Positions 7,129 through 16,459 of a stretch of DNA of 43,926 bases are shown one piece after another. The position numbers and the translations under genes are program-made. The stretch covers positions 1 through 43,926 of the forward strand of contig JAFSKT010000132.1 of assembly GCA_017448845.1 (NCBI GenBank), given 5' to 3'. Source of the DNA: Lachnospiraceae bacterium (lineage in GTDB: Bacteria; Bacillota; Clostridia; Lachnospirales; Lachnospiraceae). The notes below the pieces were generated by a model that worked only from the letters and a program-made list of their open reading frames with translations, had not been told where the DNA came from and did not search any database. The stretch's first letter is position 1; the number at the start of each line of letters is the position of its first letter.

Positions 7129-8687
7129 GGGTTCTGACTGTGATAACGGCCATTATGGCCATATATGCGACCTTCCTCGTTATGAGGCATAATATGCATA
7201 TGTTCCAGCTGAACGGATATAAGAACGATGAGCATATCCGCTGGCTCGGAAAGAATATAAGGCAGCAGTGGCTTCTTGTTTTCGGAGCTGCTCTGGGGGT
7301 GATAAGGCTGTTTTTCGCCCCGGTCTTTCTGGATATACTGATCCTCCTTACCCTGTTTATGGAGATATGGGATTACAGGGCGTTAAGGAGACTTAATAAC
7401 AAGAAGAAGCTGGTTTTTACCCCCAGGGTAAAGAGGATGATGGCTGTCATCATCCATTTAAGCGTGGCTGTTCCCACGGCAGTGTTCATGGCCTGCGGTA
7501 TAAAGCCTTTGAACGGGGTCTTTATGATGGTAACTGCTCTTCAGCCCCTGCTGGTGATAGGGGCAAATATCATAAACCACCCTGTAGAAACCATGATAAG
7601 CCGCCATTATATCAATGACGCGAGGCGGATATTAAGGAGTATGCCCTCCCTTAAGGTCATCGGGGTTACGGGAAGCTACGGTAAGACCAGCGTTAAATAC
7701 TATCTGGAGACTCTCCTTAAAGCAAGGTATGATGTTCTGGTGACGCCGGGCAATTTCAATACGCCCCTTGGCATAACCAGGACCATAAGGGAGCATATGA
7801 AACCCTCCCACGAGATCTTTGTCTGCGAGATGGGAGCCAGGAGAGTTAAGGAGATAAAGGAGATCTGCGATCTCTTCCCGCCGGATCAGGGCGTGATCAC
7901 TGCAGTGGGACCCCAGCACTTAGAGACCTTCCATTCCATTGAGAATATCGCCGATACCAAGTTTGAACTGGCGGATGCGGTAAAGGGAAAGGGGAATATC
8001 TTCTTAAACGGGGATAATGAGATCATAAGGAAAAAGGCGGACTCATACCCGGGAGCCGTGATGTACGGCACGGCTGAGGACATAAAAGGCTACAGGGCGA
8101 AGGATATCAGTCTTTCAAATCTTGGGACTGAATTCACAGTGGTGACTCCGGATAATGAGGAGGAGAGGTTCCGGATGAGGCTTATCGGAGCCCATAACGT
8201 GATAAACGTTCTCGGCGCCATAGCTGTGGCGAACATGAACGGCATTCCTTTGAAGGAATTGAAGATTCCTGTAAGAAGGATAGAGAGCGTCGAGCACAGG
8301 ATGCAGATAAAGGATCAGGGAAACGTTACCATTATCGATGACGCCTATAATTCAAATCCTGTGGGTTCAAAGGCTGCAGTTGAGACCTTGGCCATGTTTG
8401 AGGGCTTAAGGATACTTATTACCCCGGGAATGGTGGAGCTGGGTGATAAGGAAGAGGAATATAATTATAAGTTCGGAACCTATGCGGCGGATTGCTGCGA
8501 TTATATAATCCTGGTGGGAGAAAAGCACACCAGGCCCATAGCAGAGGGGATTAAGAGCAAAAATTTCCCCGAGGGGAAGCTCCGTGTATATGAAAGGCTG
8601 GAGGATGCTCTTTCCTATGCATACGGGATAAAGGATGAAGGACATAAATACATCCTTCTTGAAAACGATCTGCCGGATAATTACTGA
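7125..8687 (+). CDS. Membrane-anchored MurF-like Mur ligase
   Basis: A 520-residue Mur ligase family protein with an added N-terminal membrane part of about 160 residues (hydrophobic segments near 1-20, 48-75, 105-125 and 128-150). The ligase part starts near 165 with the ATP-binding loop GVTGSYGKTS (Lys187). It continues with NFNTPLG, EMGARRVKEI, the VGPQHLETF segment, and the DDAYNSNPVG and TPGMVELG motifs typical of MurF, which adds D-Ala-D-Ala to the UDP-MurNAc-peptide. The membrane extension is not present in canonical MurF of about 450 residues. The next gene makes D-Ala-D-Ala, the expected substrate, so a MurF-type role is likely, though a lipid-linked or alternative acceptor is possible. 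It overlaps the hydrolase by ATGA. Confidence 0.8.
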   Translation: MRVLTVITAIMAIYATFLVMRHNMHMFQLNGYKNDEHIRWLGKNIRQQWLLVFGAALGVIRLFFAPVFLDILILLTLFMEIWDYRALRRLNNKKKLVFTPRVKRMMAVIIHLSVAVPTAVFMACGIKPLNGVFMMVTALQPLLVIGANIINHPVETMISRHYINDARRILRSMPSLKVIGVTGSYGKTSVKYYLETLLKARYDVLVTPGNFNTPLGITRTIREHMKPSHEIFVCEMGARRVKEIKEICDLFPPDQGVITAVGPQHLETFHSIENIADTKFELADAVKGKGNIFLNGDNEIIRKKADSYPGAVMYGTAEDIKGYRAKDISLSNLGTEFTVVTPDNEEERFRMRLIGAHNVINVLGAIAVANMNGIPLKELKIPVRRIESVEHRMQIKDQGNVTIIDDAYNSNPVGSKAAVETLAMFEGLRILITPGMVELGDKEEEYNYKFGTYAADCCDYIILVGEKHTRPIAEGIKSKNFPEGKLRVYERLEDALSYAYGIKDEGHKYILLENDLPDNY

Positions 8688-8701
8688 TAAGGAGTTTTGA
8701 A

Positions 8702-9889
8702 ATGAAGTTACGTATAGCACTTGTCTTTGGTGGGAAAAGCGTGGAACATGAGGTGTCTGTGATCTCAGGAATACAGGCATATATGAACATAGACCGGGAA
8801 AAATATGATGTGACCCCTGTATATATGACCAAGGATAACTGCATGTATATAGGTGAAGATATCGGAAAGATGGAGTCCTATAAGGACCTTCCCGGGCTTA
8901 TAAAGAGGTCTGAAAGGGTTATTCTGGTAAATGATTCCGGAAGGGTAAGGTTCATGCCCTATCCCCAGAAACTCTTTAAGAAGAATGAGGGGATTGAAAC
9001 AGACCTCATTTTCCCTGTGGTCCACGGTACCAACGTGGAGGACGGAGCGCTGCAGGGCTATTTCAAGACTATCGGTGTTCCCTTTGTTGGCTGCGACGTC
9101 ACCGCATCCGCAGTGGGGATGGACAAGTATATCATGAAGGCCATATTGAAGGAAGCGGATATACCCCTGCTTCCGGCATCGGTCTACACCCTGTCGGACT
9201 ATGAGGACACGGATAAGCTGGTTCAGAAGATAGAAGAAAAGTATTCCTATCCCGTCATCATAAAGCCTGTAAACACGGGATCCAGCGTGGGGATAAATAT
9301 TGCGTCAGACAGAAATGAGCTTATAAACGCCCTGGACGACGCCTTCAGATACGCTTCAAGAGTGCTTTGTGAAAGAGCCATAAAGGAATTGCGTGAGATA
9401 AACTGCGCTGTACTCGGAGATGAAAATGAGGCAATAGCTTCGGAATGCGAGGAGCCTTTACATACAAAGGATATCTTAAGCTACGAGGACAAATATGTGA
9501 GCAACGCGGGAAAGAGCGGCTCAAAGGGCATGGCCTCCGTTTCCAGAAAGATCCCGGCGGAGATTCCCTCCGAACTCCGGGAGAGGATCCGTGACCTGGC
9601 GGTAAGGAGCTTTAAGGCCTTAGGCTGCAGCGGCGTTGCCAGGATTGATTTTATGATAGACGGTTCCGACGGACAGCTCTATTTCAACGAGATAAATACC
9701 ATACCCGGCTCCCTTTCCTTCTATCTCTGGGAGAGTCTCGGCATCCCTTACAAGGAGCTTTTAAGCAGGATGATAGAGATCTCGTTAAAGAGAGTCCGCA
9801 CCGAGAGAAATCTCACCTATACTTTTGATACCAACATCCTTGATTCTGCCAGCCTCGGCGGGGCAAAGGGAGGAAAGAATGCAGGTTGA
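8702..9889 (+). CDS. ddl: D-alanine--D-alanine ligase
   Basis: A 395-residue ATP-grasp ligase that joins two D-Ala for peptidoglycan. The N terminus has VFGGKSVEHEVSVISG. The ATP-binding segment is PVIIKPVNTGSSVGINIA. The omega-loop region SYEDKY resembles the Tyr/Lys-containing loop of D-Ala-D-Ala-specific enzymes rather than D-Ala-D-Lac enzymes. The metal-binding end is RIDFMIDGSDG then FNEINTIPGSLSF. A longer insert after the omega loop (GKSGSKGMASVSR) and a 25-residue tail make it somewhat longer than the E. coli enzyme. AAGGAG lies seven bases before the ATG. A VanG-like D-Ala-D-Ser activity cannot be excluded from sequence alone. Confidence 0.9.
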   Translation: MKLRIALVFGGKSVEHEVSVISGIQAYMNIDREKYDVTPVYMTKDNCMYIGEDIGKMESYKDLPGLIKRSERVILVNDSGRVRFMPYPQKLFKKNEGIETDLIFPVVHGTNVEDGALQGYFKTIGVPFVGCDVTASAVGMDKYIMKAILKEADIPLLPASVYTLSDYEDTDKLVQKIEEKYSYPVIIKPVNTGSSVGINIASDRNELINALDDAFRYASRVLCERAIKELREINCAVLGDENEAIASECEEPLHTKDILSYEDKYVSNAGKSGSKGMASVSRKIPAEIPSELRERIRDLAVRSFKALGCSGVARIDFMIDGSDGQLYFNEINTIPGSLSFYLWESLGIPYKELLSRMIEISLKRVRTERNLTYTFDTNILDSASLGGAKGGKNAG

Positions 9890-11585
9890 CCGGAATTTGA
9901 TCGAAAGCCTTAACCGCCTTATCGGAAACACGGACGGTGGCAGATCCGAAAAAGAAGGATATGGGGAATGCTGCAGGTGTCTGGGTATTTCCAGGATGTA
10001 CTTCGACAGGAATCCCGGGGAAGAGTATGACCTTGGAAGCCGCTTTGCCAATGTGATCGCTAAAGACGAGATGAGCGCCGGTGAGAGGACCATTGTCTAT
10101 GACGAAGGTGAAAGAACCGAATACCGGCTTCACTTTCCCTATTTCAGAAACGGGGAAAACTATATAAATGCTTTTCTGGAATTTAAGAGAGGCATAAAGG
10201 AAGAAGATGTGGATAAGGAGCAGGTGCGTTTCTTTTCCGACCTCATGTATGTTCTGGTCAGCAGACGCAATATGAGGAAGCTCATAGACTATTCGGAAAA
10301 CTCTGACGCCCTTACGGGAATACCGAATGTTGTTTTTTTAGCCAAGAAATACAGGGAAGTGACGAAAACGGTTCCCCCTCATGAGCTTCTTCTCTTAAGA
10401 ATGAACCTGCAGAATTTCAGAAATGTCAATGATGCAGCGGGAGCAAAGGCCGGGGACGAAGCCATAACACAGTACGCAAGAAAGATCTGTGACTTTGTAA
10501 ATGTTGAAGATGAGGGAGTCTGCCGCCTGGGGGGAGATAATTTCGTATTATTCATCCGGAAGGAAAACGCAGATCAGGTATTGAAAAACCTGCAGAGCGT
10601 CTTTATTTCAAACTTAAAGGCCGCTCCCGGACGTACCTTTAATATCTCGCCCTGGATCGGGATCTCCGAGCTTAAGGAAGGCCGGGAAACCACCTTTGCC
10701 GAAAGGCTGGGAGACGCCTCTGCCGCCTGCGAGCTGGCAAAGGCAAAGCTGAGAAAGAGTGTGGTGTATTTTGATGCCGAGCTGGAGGACACGGTAAAGA
10801 TGGGCAGGAACGTGATGTCCATGTTCCGTCCTGCCATGCAGAAGCATGAATTTCACGCCTATTTCCAGCCGAAGATCGATATGCGTACAGGAGAGCTTGT
10901 GGGGTTTGAGGCTCTCTGCCGCTGGATCCACGAGGGAAGACCCATTTATCCCGATAAGTTTATTCCCGTACTGGACAGAAATTCCATGATACAGGATCTG
11001 GATATGGCGATCTTCGCAGAGACCTGCTCCGCCGTAAGGCAGTGGCATAACATGGGGCTTAAGCCTCCCAGGGTTTCCTCTAATTTCTCCAGGAAGAACC
11101 TTTTTGTGGATGGGATAGAGGAGAAGATCATTGAAACCATAGATGAGTTTGGCCTGGTTCCCGATGATATGGAGATAGAGATAACAGAAAGCGTCCGGGA
11201 AAACGAATACGAAAGGCTCATGAATTTCGTCCAGACACTGAAATCCAAGGGAATGCATATTTCCGTGGACGATTTCGGCACAGGATATTCCTCACTGTCA
11301 TTGATCCACAATATTGACGTGGATGCCATAAAGATAGACAGGAGCTTTGTTTCCATGCTGCCCGGAGACACAAGGTCGAAGGTCCTTGTGGAGAGTATAT
11401 TGAACATCGCTAAAAGGCTTGGACTTTCAGTCATCGCCGAGGGCGTGGAGACAGCGGAACAGGGAAGGTCCCTTATGGAAATGGGCTGTAATATAGCCCA
11501 GGGCTATTATTACAGCAAGCCCGTGGACTTTGACGAGGCCACCCGGATAATTGAGAATCCTTCTTTCAGACCCATGGGGAACTGA
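9879..11585 (+). CDS. GGDEF/EAL protein, probable c-di-GMP phosphodiesterase
   Basis: A 568-residue cytoplasmic protein without membrane segments. An N-terminal region of about 135 residues, perhaps a GAF-like fold, is followed by a GGDEF domain (about 145-300). Its signature is changed to GGDNF, so cyclase activity is doubtful although GTP binding could remain. The EAL domain (about 315-560) keeps the key motifs: FEALCRW, EITES, DDFGTGYSSL, KIDRSF and AEGVET. It should therefore hydrolyse c-di-GMP. The start at 9879 is chosen because GGGAGG lies five bases in front; it overlaps ddl by 11 bases. An in-frame ATG at 9825 lies inside ddl without a ribosome site. Coupling to ddl links c-di-GMP turnover to wall or glycan synthesis. 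Confidence 0.85.
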   Translation: MQVDRNLIESLNRLIGNTDGGRSEKEGYGECCRCLGISRMYFDRNPGEEYDLGSRFANVIAKDEMSAGERTIVYDEGERTEYRLHFPYFRNGENYINAFLEFKRGIKEEDVDKEQVRFFSDLMYVLVSRRNMRKLIDYSENSDALTGIPNVVFLAKKYREVTKTVPPHELLLLRMNLQNFRNVNDAAGAKAGDEAITQYARKICDFVNVEDEGVCRLGGDNFVLFIRKENADQVLKNLQSVFISNLKAAPGRTFNISPWIGISELKEGRETTFAERLGDASAACELAKAKLRKSVVYFDAELEDTVKMGRNVMSMFRPAMQKHEFHAYFQPKIDMRTGELVGFEALCRWIHEGRPIYPDKFIPVLDRNSMIQDLDMAIFAETCSAVRQWHNMGLKPPRVSSNFSRKNLFVDGIEEKIIETIDEFGLVPDDMEIEITESVRENEYERLMNFVQTLKSKGMHISVDDFGTGYSSLSLIHNIDVDAIKIDRSFVSMLPGDTRSKVLVESILNIAKRLGLSVIAEGVETAEQGRSLMEMGCNIAQGYYYSKPVDFDEATRIIENPSFRPMGN

Positions 11586-11627
11586 CAGATTTCATAGTAT
11601 AAAAAAAGGAGCGACAGGTATCAGAGT

Positions 11628-12401
11628 ATGAAGGTTGTAATACTTGCGGGAGGACTGGGCACCAGAATCTCCGAGGAGAGCCACTTAAAGCCGAAGCCCA
11701 TGATAGAGATAGGGGAAAAGCCCATTCTCTGGCATATCATGAAGGAGTATTCCCATTTCGGCTTCAATGAATTCATCATCTGTTTAGGTTATAAGCAGCA
11801 TCTGGTAAAGGAGTTTTTTGCCGACTATTATCTCTACTCTTCGGATGTGACCTTTGATCTGGCAAAGAACAGTATGGAAGTCCATAACCATTACGCAGAA
11901 CCCTGGAAAGTCACCTTGGTGGATACGGGACTCCGCACCATGACCGGCGGAAGAATAGGACGGATCCGGGATTATATCGGGAATGAGACCTTCATGCTGA
12001 CCTACGGGGATGGGGTTTCGGATGTGGATATAAAGAAGCTCCTTGAGTTCCACAGATCCCACGGAAAGATCGGAACCCTTACTGCCATTGCGGTGGATCA
12101 GAGGTTCGGCGTATTAGATATAGGGGAAAACGGCAGGATACATGAGTTCTCCGAAAAGGAAGAAAAGGATTCCAGCGTGGTAAATGGAGGATACATGGTC
12201 TTCGAGCCCGGGATATTCGATTATATAAAGGGCGATGAGACTGTCTTTGAAAAAGAGTCCTTAAGACAGCTGGCCCATGATGATGAGCTTAGAGCTTTTC
12301 TTCACAGAGGTTTCTGGAAGTGCATGGATACCCAGAGGGAAAAGGAAGAACTGGAGAGGCTATGGGCAGCGGGAGACGCTCCCTGGAAGGTGTGGGAATG
12401 A
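11628..12401 (+). CDS. rfbF: Glucose-1-phosphate cytidylyltransferase
   Basis: A 257-residue nucleotidyltransferase that makes CDP-glucose from CTP and glucose-1-phosphate, the entry to CDP-3,6-dideoxyhexoses. The N-terminal signature LAGGLGTRISEESHLKPKP is the family form, followed by MIEIGEKPILWHIM, YGDGVSDVD (metal Asp) and FHRGFWKCMDT near the C terminus, all typical of RfbF. AAGGAG lies unusually far (16 bases) from the ATG. The gene overlaps rfbG by ATGA. It opens the polysaccharide locus; a -10-like TATAAA at 11598-11603 could be a promoter but has no convincing -35 box. Confidence 0.93.
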   Translation: MKVVILAGGLGTRISEESHLKPKPMIEIGEKPILWHIMKEYSHFGFNEFIICLGYKQHLVKEFFADYYLYSSDVTFDLAKNSMEVHNHYAEPWKVTLVDTGLRTMTGGRIGRIRDYIGNETFMLTYGDGVSDVDIKKLLEFHRSHGKIGTLTAIAVDQRFGVLDIGENGRIHEFSEKEEKDSSVVNGGYMVFEPGIFDYIKGDETVFEKESLRQLAHDDELRAFLHRGFWKCMDTQREKEELERLWAAGDAPWKVWE

Positions 12402-13459
12402 AAGATCTGTCATTTTATAACGGGAAAAAGGTTCTTATCACCGGGCATACCGGTTTCAAGGGAGGATATTTAAGCACGCTGCTTGTAAGGGCAGGCGCCA
12501 GGGTCACCGGTTATTCGCTGGAACCCCCTACGGACCCCTCCCTTTTTGAGTTATGTAAACTTGACCGGGACATGAATTCCATCATAGGGGATGTGAGGGA
12601 TTTCGATAAGATGTCCAAAGTCTTTGCGGAGGAAAGGCCCGAGATCGTTTTTCACCTTGCGGCCCAGCCAATTGTAAGGCTTTCTTATAAGGAGCCGAGA
12701 CTTACCTTTGAGACCAATGTGATGGGTACGGTAAACCTGATGGAGTGTGTGCGGAACACTTCAAGTGTATGGTCTGTACTTAATGTCACAACGGACAAGG
12801 TATATAAAAACGATGATCTTGATATAGCTTTCACCGAGGATATGCCTTTAGACGGCTTTGATCCCTATTCCAACAGCAAGTCCTGCTCGGAGCTTGTGAC
12901 ACATAGCTATGTTAAGTCCTTTTTCAGCGAAAAGGATGCTCCCAGGATCTCCACAGCCAGAGCGGGTAATGTGATTGGCGGAGGTGATTTCGCTCCGGAC
13001 CGTCTTATACCGGACTGTGTGAGAGCTGCCGGAAAGGGTGAGGAGATACTTATCCGGAATCCTGGTTCCACAAGGCCTTTCCAGCATGTGATGGAGCCTG
13101 TCATGGTCTATGCGGATATCGCCATGAGGCAGTATGAAGACCACTCCTATGCGGATTATTACAACGTAGGTCCGGACTTAAGCGATGTTAAGAGCGCCCT
13201 GGAACTTGCGGAGATATTCTGCAGGGAATGGGGAGAGGGCTTAAGTATCAGGACAGGACAGGAAGGCGGGCCTCACGAGGCAGCATTCTTAAAGCTTGAC
13301 TGCACTAAGATTAAAGAAAAACTGGGCTGGAAGAGCGTATGGAATGTTGAGGAGGCGGTTAAGCAGACTGTACTCTTCAGCAGGGTATATTATAATGGCG
13401 GAGATCTGCGTGAAGAGCTGTTCCGCCAGATAGACAGCTATGTTTCGGACTCGGAATAA
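12398..13459 (+). CDS. rfbG: CDP-glucose 4,6-dehydratase
   Basis: A 353-residue extended SDR enzyme that converts CDP-glucose to CDP-4-keto-6-deoxyglucose with bound NAD. The nucleotide-binding motif is TGHTGFKGGYLS (about residues 14-25), followed by HLAAQP, NVTTDKVY, and the catalytic YSNSK pair, then AGNVIGGGDF and RNPGSTRPFQHV. The start at 12398 overlaps the rfbF stop (ATGA) and gives the normal N terminus; an earlier in-frame ATG at 12320 would lie inside rfbF. Together with rfbF and rfbH it forms the standard three-gene block. Confidence 0.93.
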   Translation: MKDLSFYNGKKVLITGHTGFKGGYLSTLLVRAGARVTGYSLEPPTDPSLFELCKLDRDMNSIIGDVRDFDKMSKVFAEERPEIVFHLAAQPIVRLSYKEPRLTFETNVMGTVNLMECVRNTSSVWSVLNVTTDKVYKNDDLDIAFTEDMPLDGFDPYSNSKSCSELVTHSYVKSFFSEKDAPRISTARAGNVIGGGDFAPDRLIPDCVRAAGKGEEILIRNPGSTRPFQHVMEPVMVYADIAMRQYEDHSYADYYNVGPDLSDVKSALELAEIFCREWGEGLSIRTGQEGGPHEAAFLKLDCTKIKEKLGWKSVWNVEEAVKQTVLFSRVYYNGGDLREELFRQIDSYVSDSE

Positions 13460-13498
13460 CTCAGGTAAATACAGTGGACCGGTAATATAGGAGACAAT

Positions 13499-14851
13499 AT
13501 GGATTTTAAGGATATGAGCGAAAAAGAGGCCAGGGAAGAAATATTGAAGGCCGTAAGGGAATATGCCGGGATATACCATAAAAAGGATGTTCCCTACAAA
13601 GAAGGTGACAGGATCCCCTACGCGGGCAGGTATTACGACGCAGAGGAAATGGTGAATCTGGTGGATTCATCATTGGAATTCTTCCTTACTGCAGGCAGAT
13701 ATACAGCGGAATTTGAAAGGGAGTTCGCAAAGTATTTAGGCGTAAAATATGTATCTGTGGTTAATTCCGGTTCCAGCGCCAATCTATTGGCATTCATGAC
13801 ACTTACCAGCCCTCTCCTTAAGGAAAGACAGATAAAAAGAGGGGATGAGGTCATAACCGTGGCAGCGGGATTTCCCACAACCATTGCTCCTGTCATACAG
13901 TACGGGGCGGTGCCTGTATTTCTGGATGTGACCATTCCCGGGTACAATATAGACGTGACGGCCCTGGAGGAAGCTCTTTCGGAAAAGACGAAGGCTGTGT
14001 TCATTGCCCACACACTGGGAAACCCCTTTGACTTAAAGGCGGTAAAGGATTTCTGCGACGCCCATTCCCTATGGCTCATAGAGGATAACTGTGACGCTCT
14101 TGGGTCTCTATATGAGATAGACGGTACGGAGAAGTTCACAGGGACCATAGGGGATATAGGAACGTCCAGTTTTTACCCTCCCCATCACATGACCATGGGG
14201 GAAGGAGGAGCGGTATATACGGATAACCCTCTGTTAAATAAGATCATCCGCTCCGTAAGAGACTGGGGAAGGGACTGCAGCTGCCCTCCGGGAGTGGACA
14301 ATTCCTGCGGACAGAGATATGAAGGACAGTACGGGGAGCTGCCGATGGGATACGACCATAAATATGTCTATTCTCATTTCGGATACAACCTTAAAGCCAC
14401 GGATATGCAGGCGGCCATCGGCTGCGCCCAGCTTAAAAAGCTTCCCTTCTTTACTGAAAGGAGAAGGGAAAACTTTGAGATAATGAAGGAGGGGCTTCTG
14501 GACCTTCAGGACGCTCTTATCCTTCCGGAGGCCACAGAGAGGTCAAAGCCTTCCTGGTTTGGGTTCTTAATAACCGTCAGGGAAGGGTATGACAGAAATA
14601 AGATCGTTCAATTTCTTGAAAAGGAGAAGATACAGACCAGGATGCTGTTCTCCGGCAATATAATACGCCATCCCTGTTTTGATGAGATAAGGGGTGATAA
14701 CAGCCGCTACAGGGTAGTATCAGACCTTTCAAATACAGACAGGATAATGAAGGATACATTCTGGACAGGACTGTATCCCGGACAGGATGAAGACAGGCTG
14801 CAGCGCATGATCAAAGTGATTAGAGAAGCTGTAAAGGAACAGGCTCATTAA
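13499..14851 (+). CDS. rfbH: CDP-4-keto-6-deoxyglucose 3-dehydrase (E1)
   Basis: A 450-residue PMP-dependent, [2Fe-2S] enzyme of the aminotransferase fold that removes the C3 hydroxyl. The usual PLP lysine is replaced by His in SFYPPHHMTMGEGG (His229/230), the hallmark of E1. The cluster cysteines CSCPPGVDNSC give the C-x1-C-x7-C pattern, with a further Cys (EDNCDALG) about 61 residues earlier, close to the published spacing of 57. RfbH needs a reductase (E3, AscD/DdhD type), and none is present in this window. AGGAGA precedes the ATG. The downstream aldolase starts directly after the stop codon. Confidence 0.93.
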   Translation: MDFKDMSEKEAREEILKAVREYAGIYHKKDVPYKEGDRIPYAGRYYDAEEMVNLVDSSLEFFLTAGRYTAEFEREFAKYLGVKYVSVVNSGSSANLLAFMTLTSPLLKERQIKRGDEVITVAAGFPTTIAPVIQYGAVPVFLDVTIPGYNIDVTALEEALSEKTKAVFIAHTLGNPFDLKAVKDFCDAHSLWLIEDNCDALGSLYEIDGTEKFTGTIGDIGTSSFYPPHHMTMGEGGAVYTDNPLLNKIIRSVRDWGRDCSCPPGVDNSCGQRYEGQYGELPMGYDHKYVYSHFGYNLKATDMQAAIGCAQLKKLPFFTERRRENFEIMKEGLLDLQDALILPEATERSKPSWFGFLITVREGYDRNKIVQFLEKEKIQTRMLFSGNIIRHPCFDEIRGDNSRYRVVSDLSNTDRIMKDTFWTGLYPGQDEDRLQRMIKVIREAVKEQAH

Positions 14852-16459
14852 ATGAAGAACATAACACTTTTAGACTGCACTCTCCGGGACGGAGGGTTCA
14901 TAAATGACTGGCGCTTCGGAAAGGGAGATATAGCAAATCTCTTTGAGAGATCCGTTTCCGCAGGCATCGATTATATTGAAGCCGGCTTTTTGGATGAAAG
15001 GGAGGAATTTGATGAGGACCGCACCATCACTCCCGATTCGGAGGGGATGGACACCATCCTTAAGGGCTTAAGCCACGGCGATTCCAAGATCTTTGCAATG
15101 ATCGACTACGGCTGCTGCGATATTTCCCGGATCAAGGATAAAAAGGATTCCGAGCTGGACGGCATACGGGTGATGATAAAGAAGAAGACCCGTCATGAGG
15201 CCATAGAATTCTGCAGAGCATTAAAGGAAAAAGGCTATCTGGTGGGCGCCCAGCCGGTATCGGTAACGGGATATGATGACGAGGAAATGAAGGAACTGGT
15301 GAGTGAGATCAATTCCCTTTCCCCCTTTGCCATGTATATAGTGGATACCTACGGGCTTCTGGAGCGGAAACAGCTCCTCCATATATTTGACCTGATAGAC
15401 GGCAGGCTGGATAAGGGGATAAAGATCGGCTACCACGCCCACAATAATTTCCAGCTGGCCTTTGCCAATTCGGTGGCCCTTATGGAAGCGGATTCCGAAA
15501 GGGATATAATCATTGACGGCACGGCTTACGGCATGGGAAAGTCTGCGGGAAACTGCCCCTTAGAGCTTCTCACCGCATATTTGAACGAGAACAGGGGCTG
15601 TAATTACCATACAAGTCAGATCCTTGAAATGATAGACAGCGGGATAATGAAGATCTATGAAAAATCCCCCTGGGGCTATCAGATGCAGTATTTCCTCTGC
15701 GCGGATAATGATTGCCACCCAAAGTACCCTCAGTATCTTCTGCAGAAAAAGACCTTGTCCGTAAAGCAGGTGGACAAGATACTTTCAAGGATAGAAGAAA
15801 AGGAAAGGCTTGCCTTTAACCAGCAGTACATAGAGAAGCTCTATGTGGAATATCAGAAAAATGACATAAATGATGAGAAGGACAGGGAGGCCTTAAGGCA
15901 GGTATTCGCCGGAAAGCCGGAGTTGCTGATCCTGGGACCCGGCCCATCCATAAGAAGGGAAAGGGAAAGGATAGCTTCCTACATTGAAGAAAAGCATCCT
16001 TTGGTGGTGTCCATCAATTTCATCCCCAGGGATTTTGAGAGCGACATGCTTTTCCTTACGAATTCCAAGAGATATATGCAGCTTTCCTCCGGCCTTGAAA
16101 AGAAGGACGGGGCGAAGCGCCTTCCGGTGATAGCCACCAGCAACGTCACCGCCGCAAAGGAGGGCTTTGATTACAATATCGATTATACGGGGCTTATTGA
16201 CGAAAGCTTTGAGATCCCGGATAATTCCCTGCCCATGTTCCTTCGGCTCCTGCTTTCCACCGGAGTAAAAAAAGCGGCTCTGGCGGGCTTTGACGGCTAT
16301 GTGTCCGAAAGAGGGATGAATTACTCCGATCCGGGAATGGAATACGAATTTGCAGCGGATTACGCCATAAAGCTCAATTCCTATACCGGGAACGTGATAA
16401 AAGAAGCAAGGAAACAGATGGAAGTAGTATTTGTGACGGATTCAGCATATGGAAAATAA
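14852..16459 (+). CDS. HMGL-like aldolase fused to MptE-like domain
   Basis: A 535-residue two-domain protein. Residues 1 to about 300 form a DRE-TIM metallolyase related to 4-hydroxy-2-oxovalerate aldolase and HMG-CoA lyase. Visible motifs are LLDCTLRDGGF, the metal-binding HAHNN, and GTAYGMGKSAGNCPLE. Residues about 355-535 resemble the Rossmann-like domain of MptE/DUF115 proteins (LLILGPGPSI, then SINFIPRDF and AGFDGYVSERG). The first domain could make or cleave a pyruvate carbon-carbon bond; the second often sits in glycan loci with unclear function. The gene follows rfbH without a gap and overlaps the HAD gene by 11 bases. A role in building or branching a sugar is inference. Confidence 0.7.
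   Translation: MKNITLLDCTLRDGGFINDWRFGKGDIANLFERSVSAGIDYIEAGFLDEREEFDEDRTITPDSEGMDTILKGLSHGDSKIFAMIDYGCCDISRIKDKKDSELDGIRVMIKKKTRHEAIEFCRALKEKGYLVGAQPVSVTGYDDEEMKELVSEINSLSPFAMYIVDTYGLLERKQLLHIFDLIDGRLDKGIKIGYHAHNNFQLAFANSVALMEADSERDIIIDGTAYGMGKSAGNCPLELLTAYLNENRGCNYHTSQILEMIDSGIMKIYEKSPWGYQMQYFLCADNDCHPKYPQYLLQKKTLSVKQVDKILSRIEEKERLAFNQQYIEKLYVEYQKNDINDEKDREALRQVFAGKPELLILGPGPSIRRERERIASYIEEKHPLVVSINFIPRDFESDMLFLTNSKRYMQLSSGLEKKDGAKRLPVIATSNVTAAKEGFDYNIDYTGLIDESFEIPDNSLPMFLRLLLSTGVKKAALAGFDGYVSERGMNYSDPGMEYEFAADYAIKLNSYTGNVIKEARKQMEVVFVTDSAYGK

Noticed and set aside
8702..9889. VanG-like resistance ligase
   Set aside because: The omega-loop resembles D-Ala-D-Ala enzymes, and no vanR/S, vanX/Y or vanT genes are nearby.
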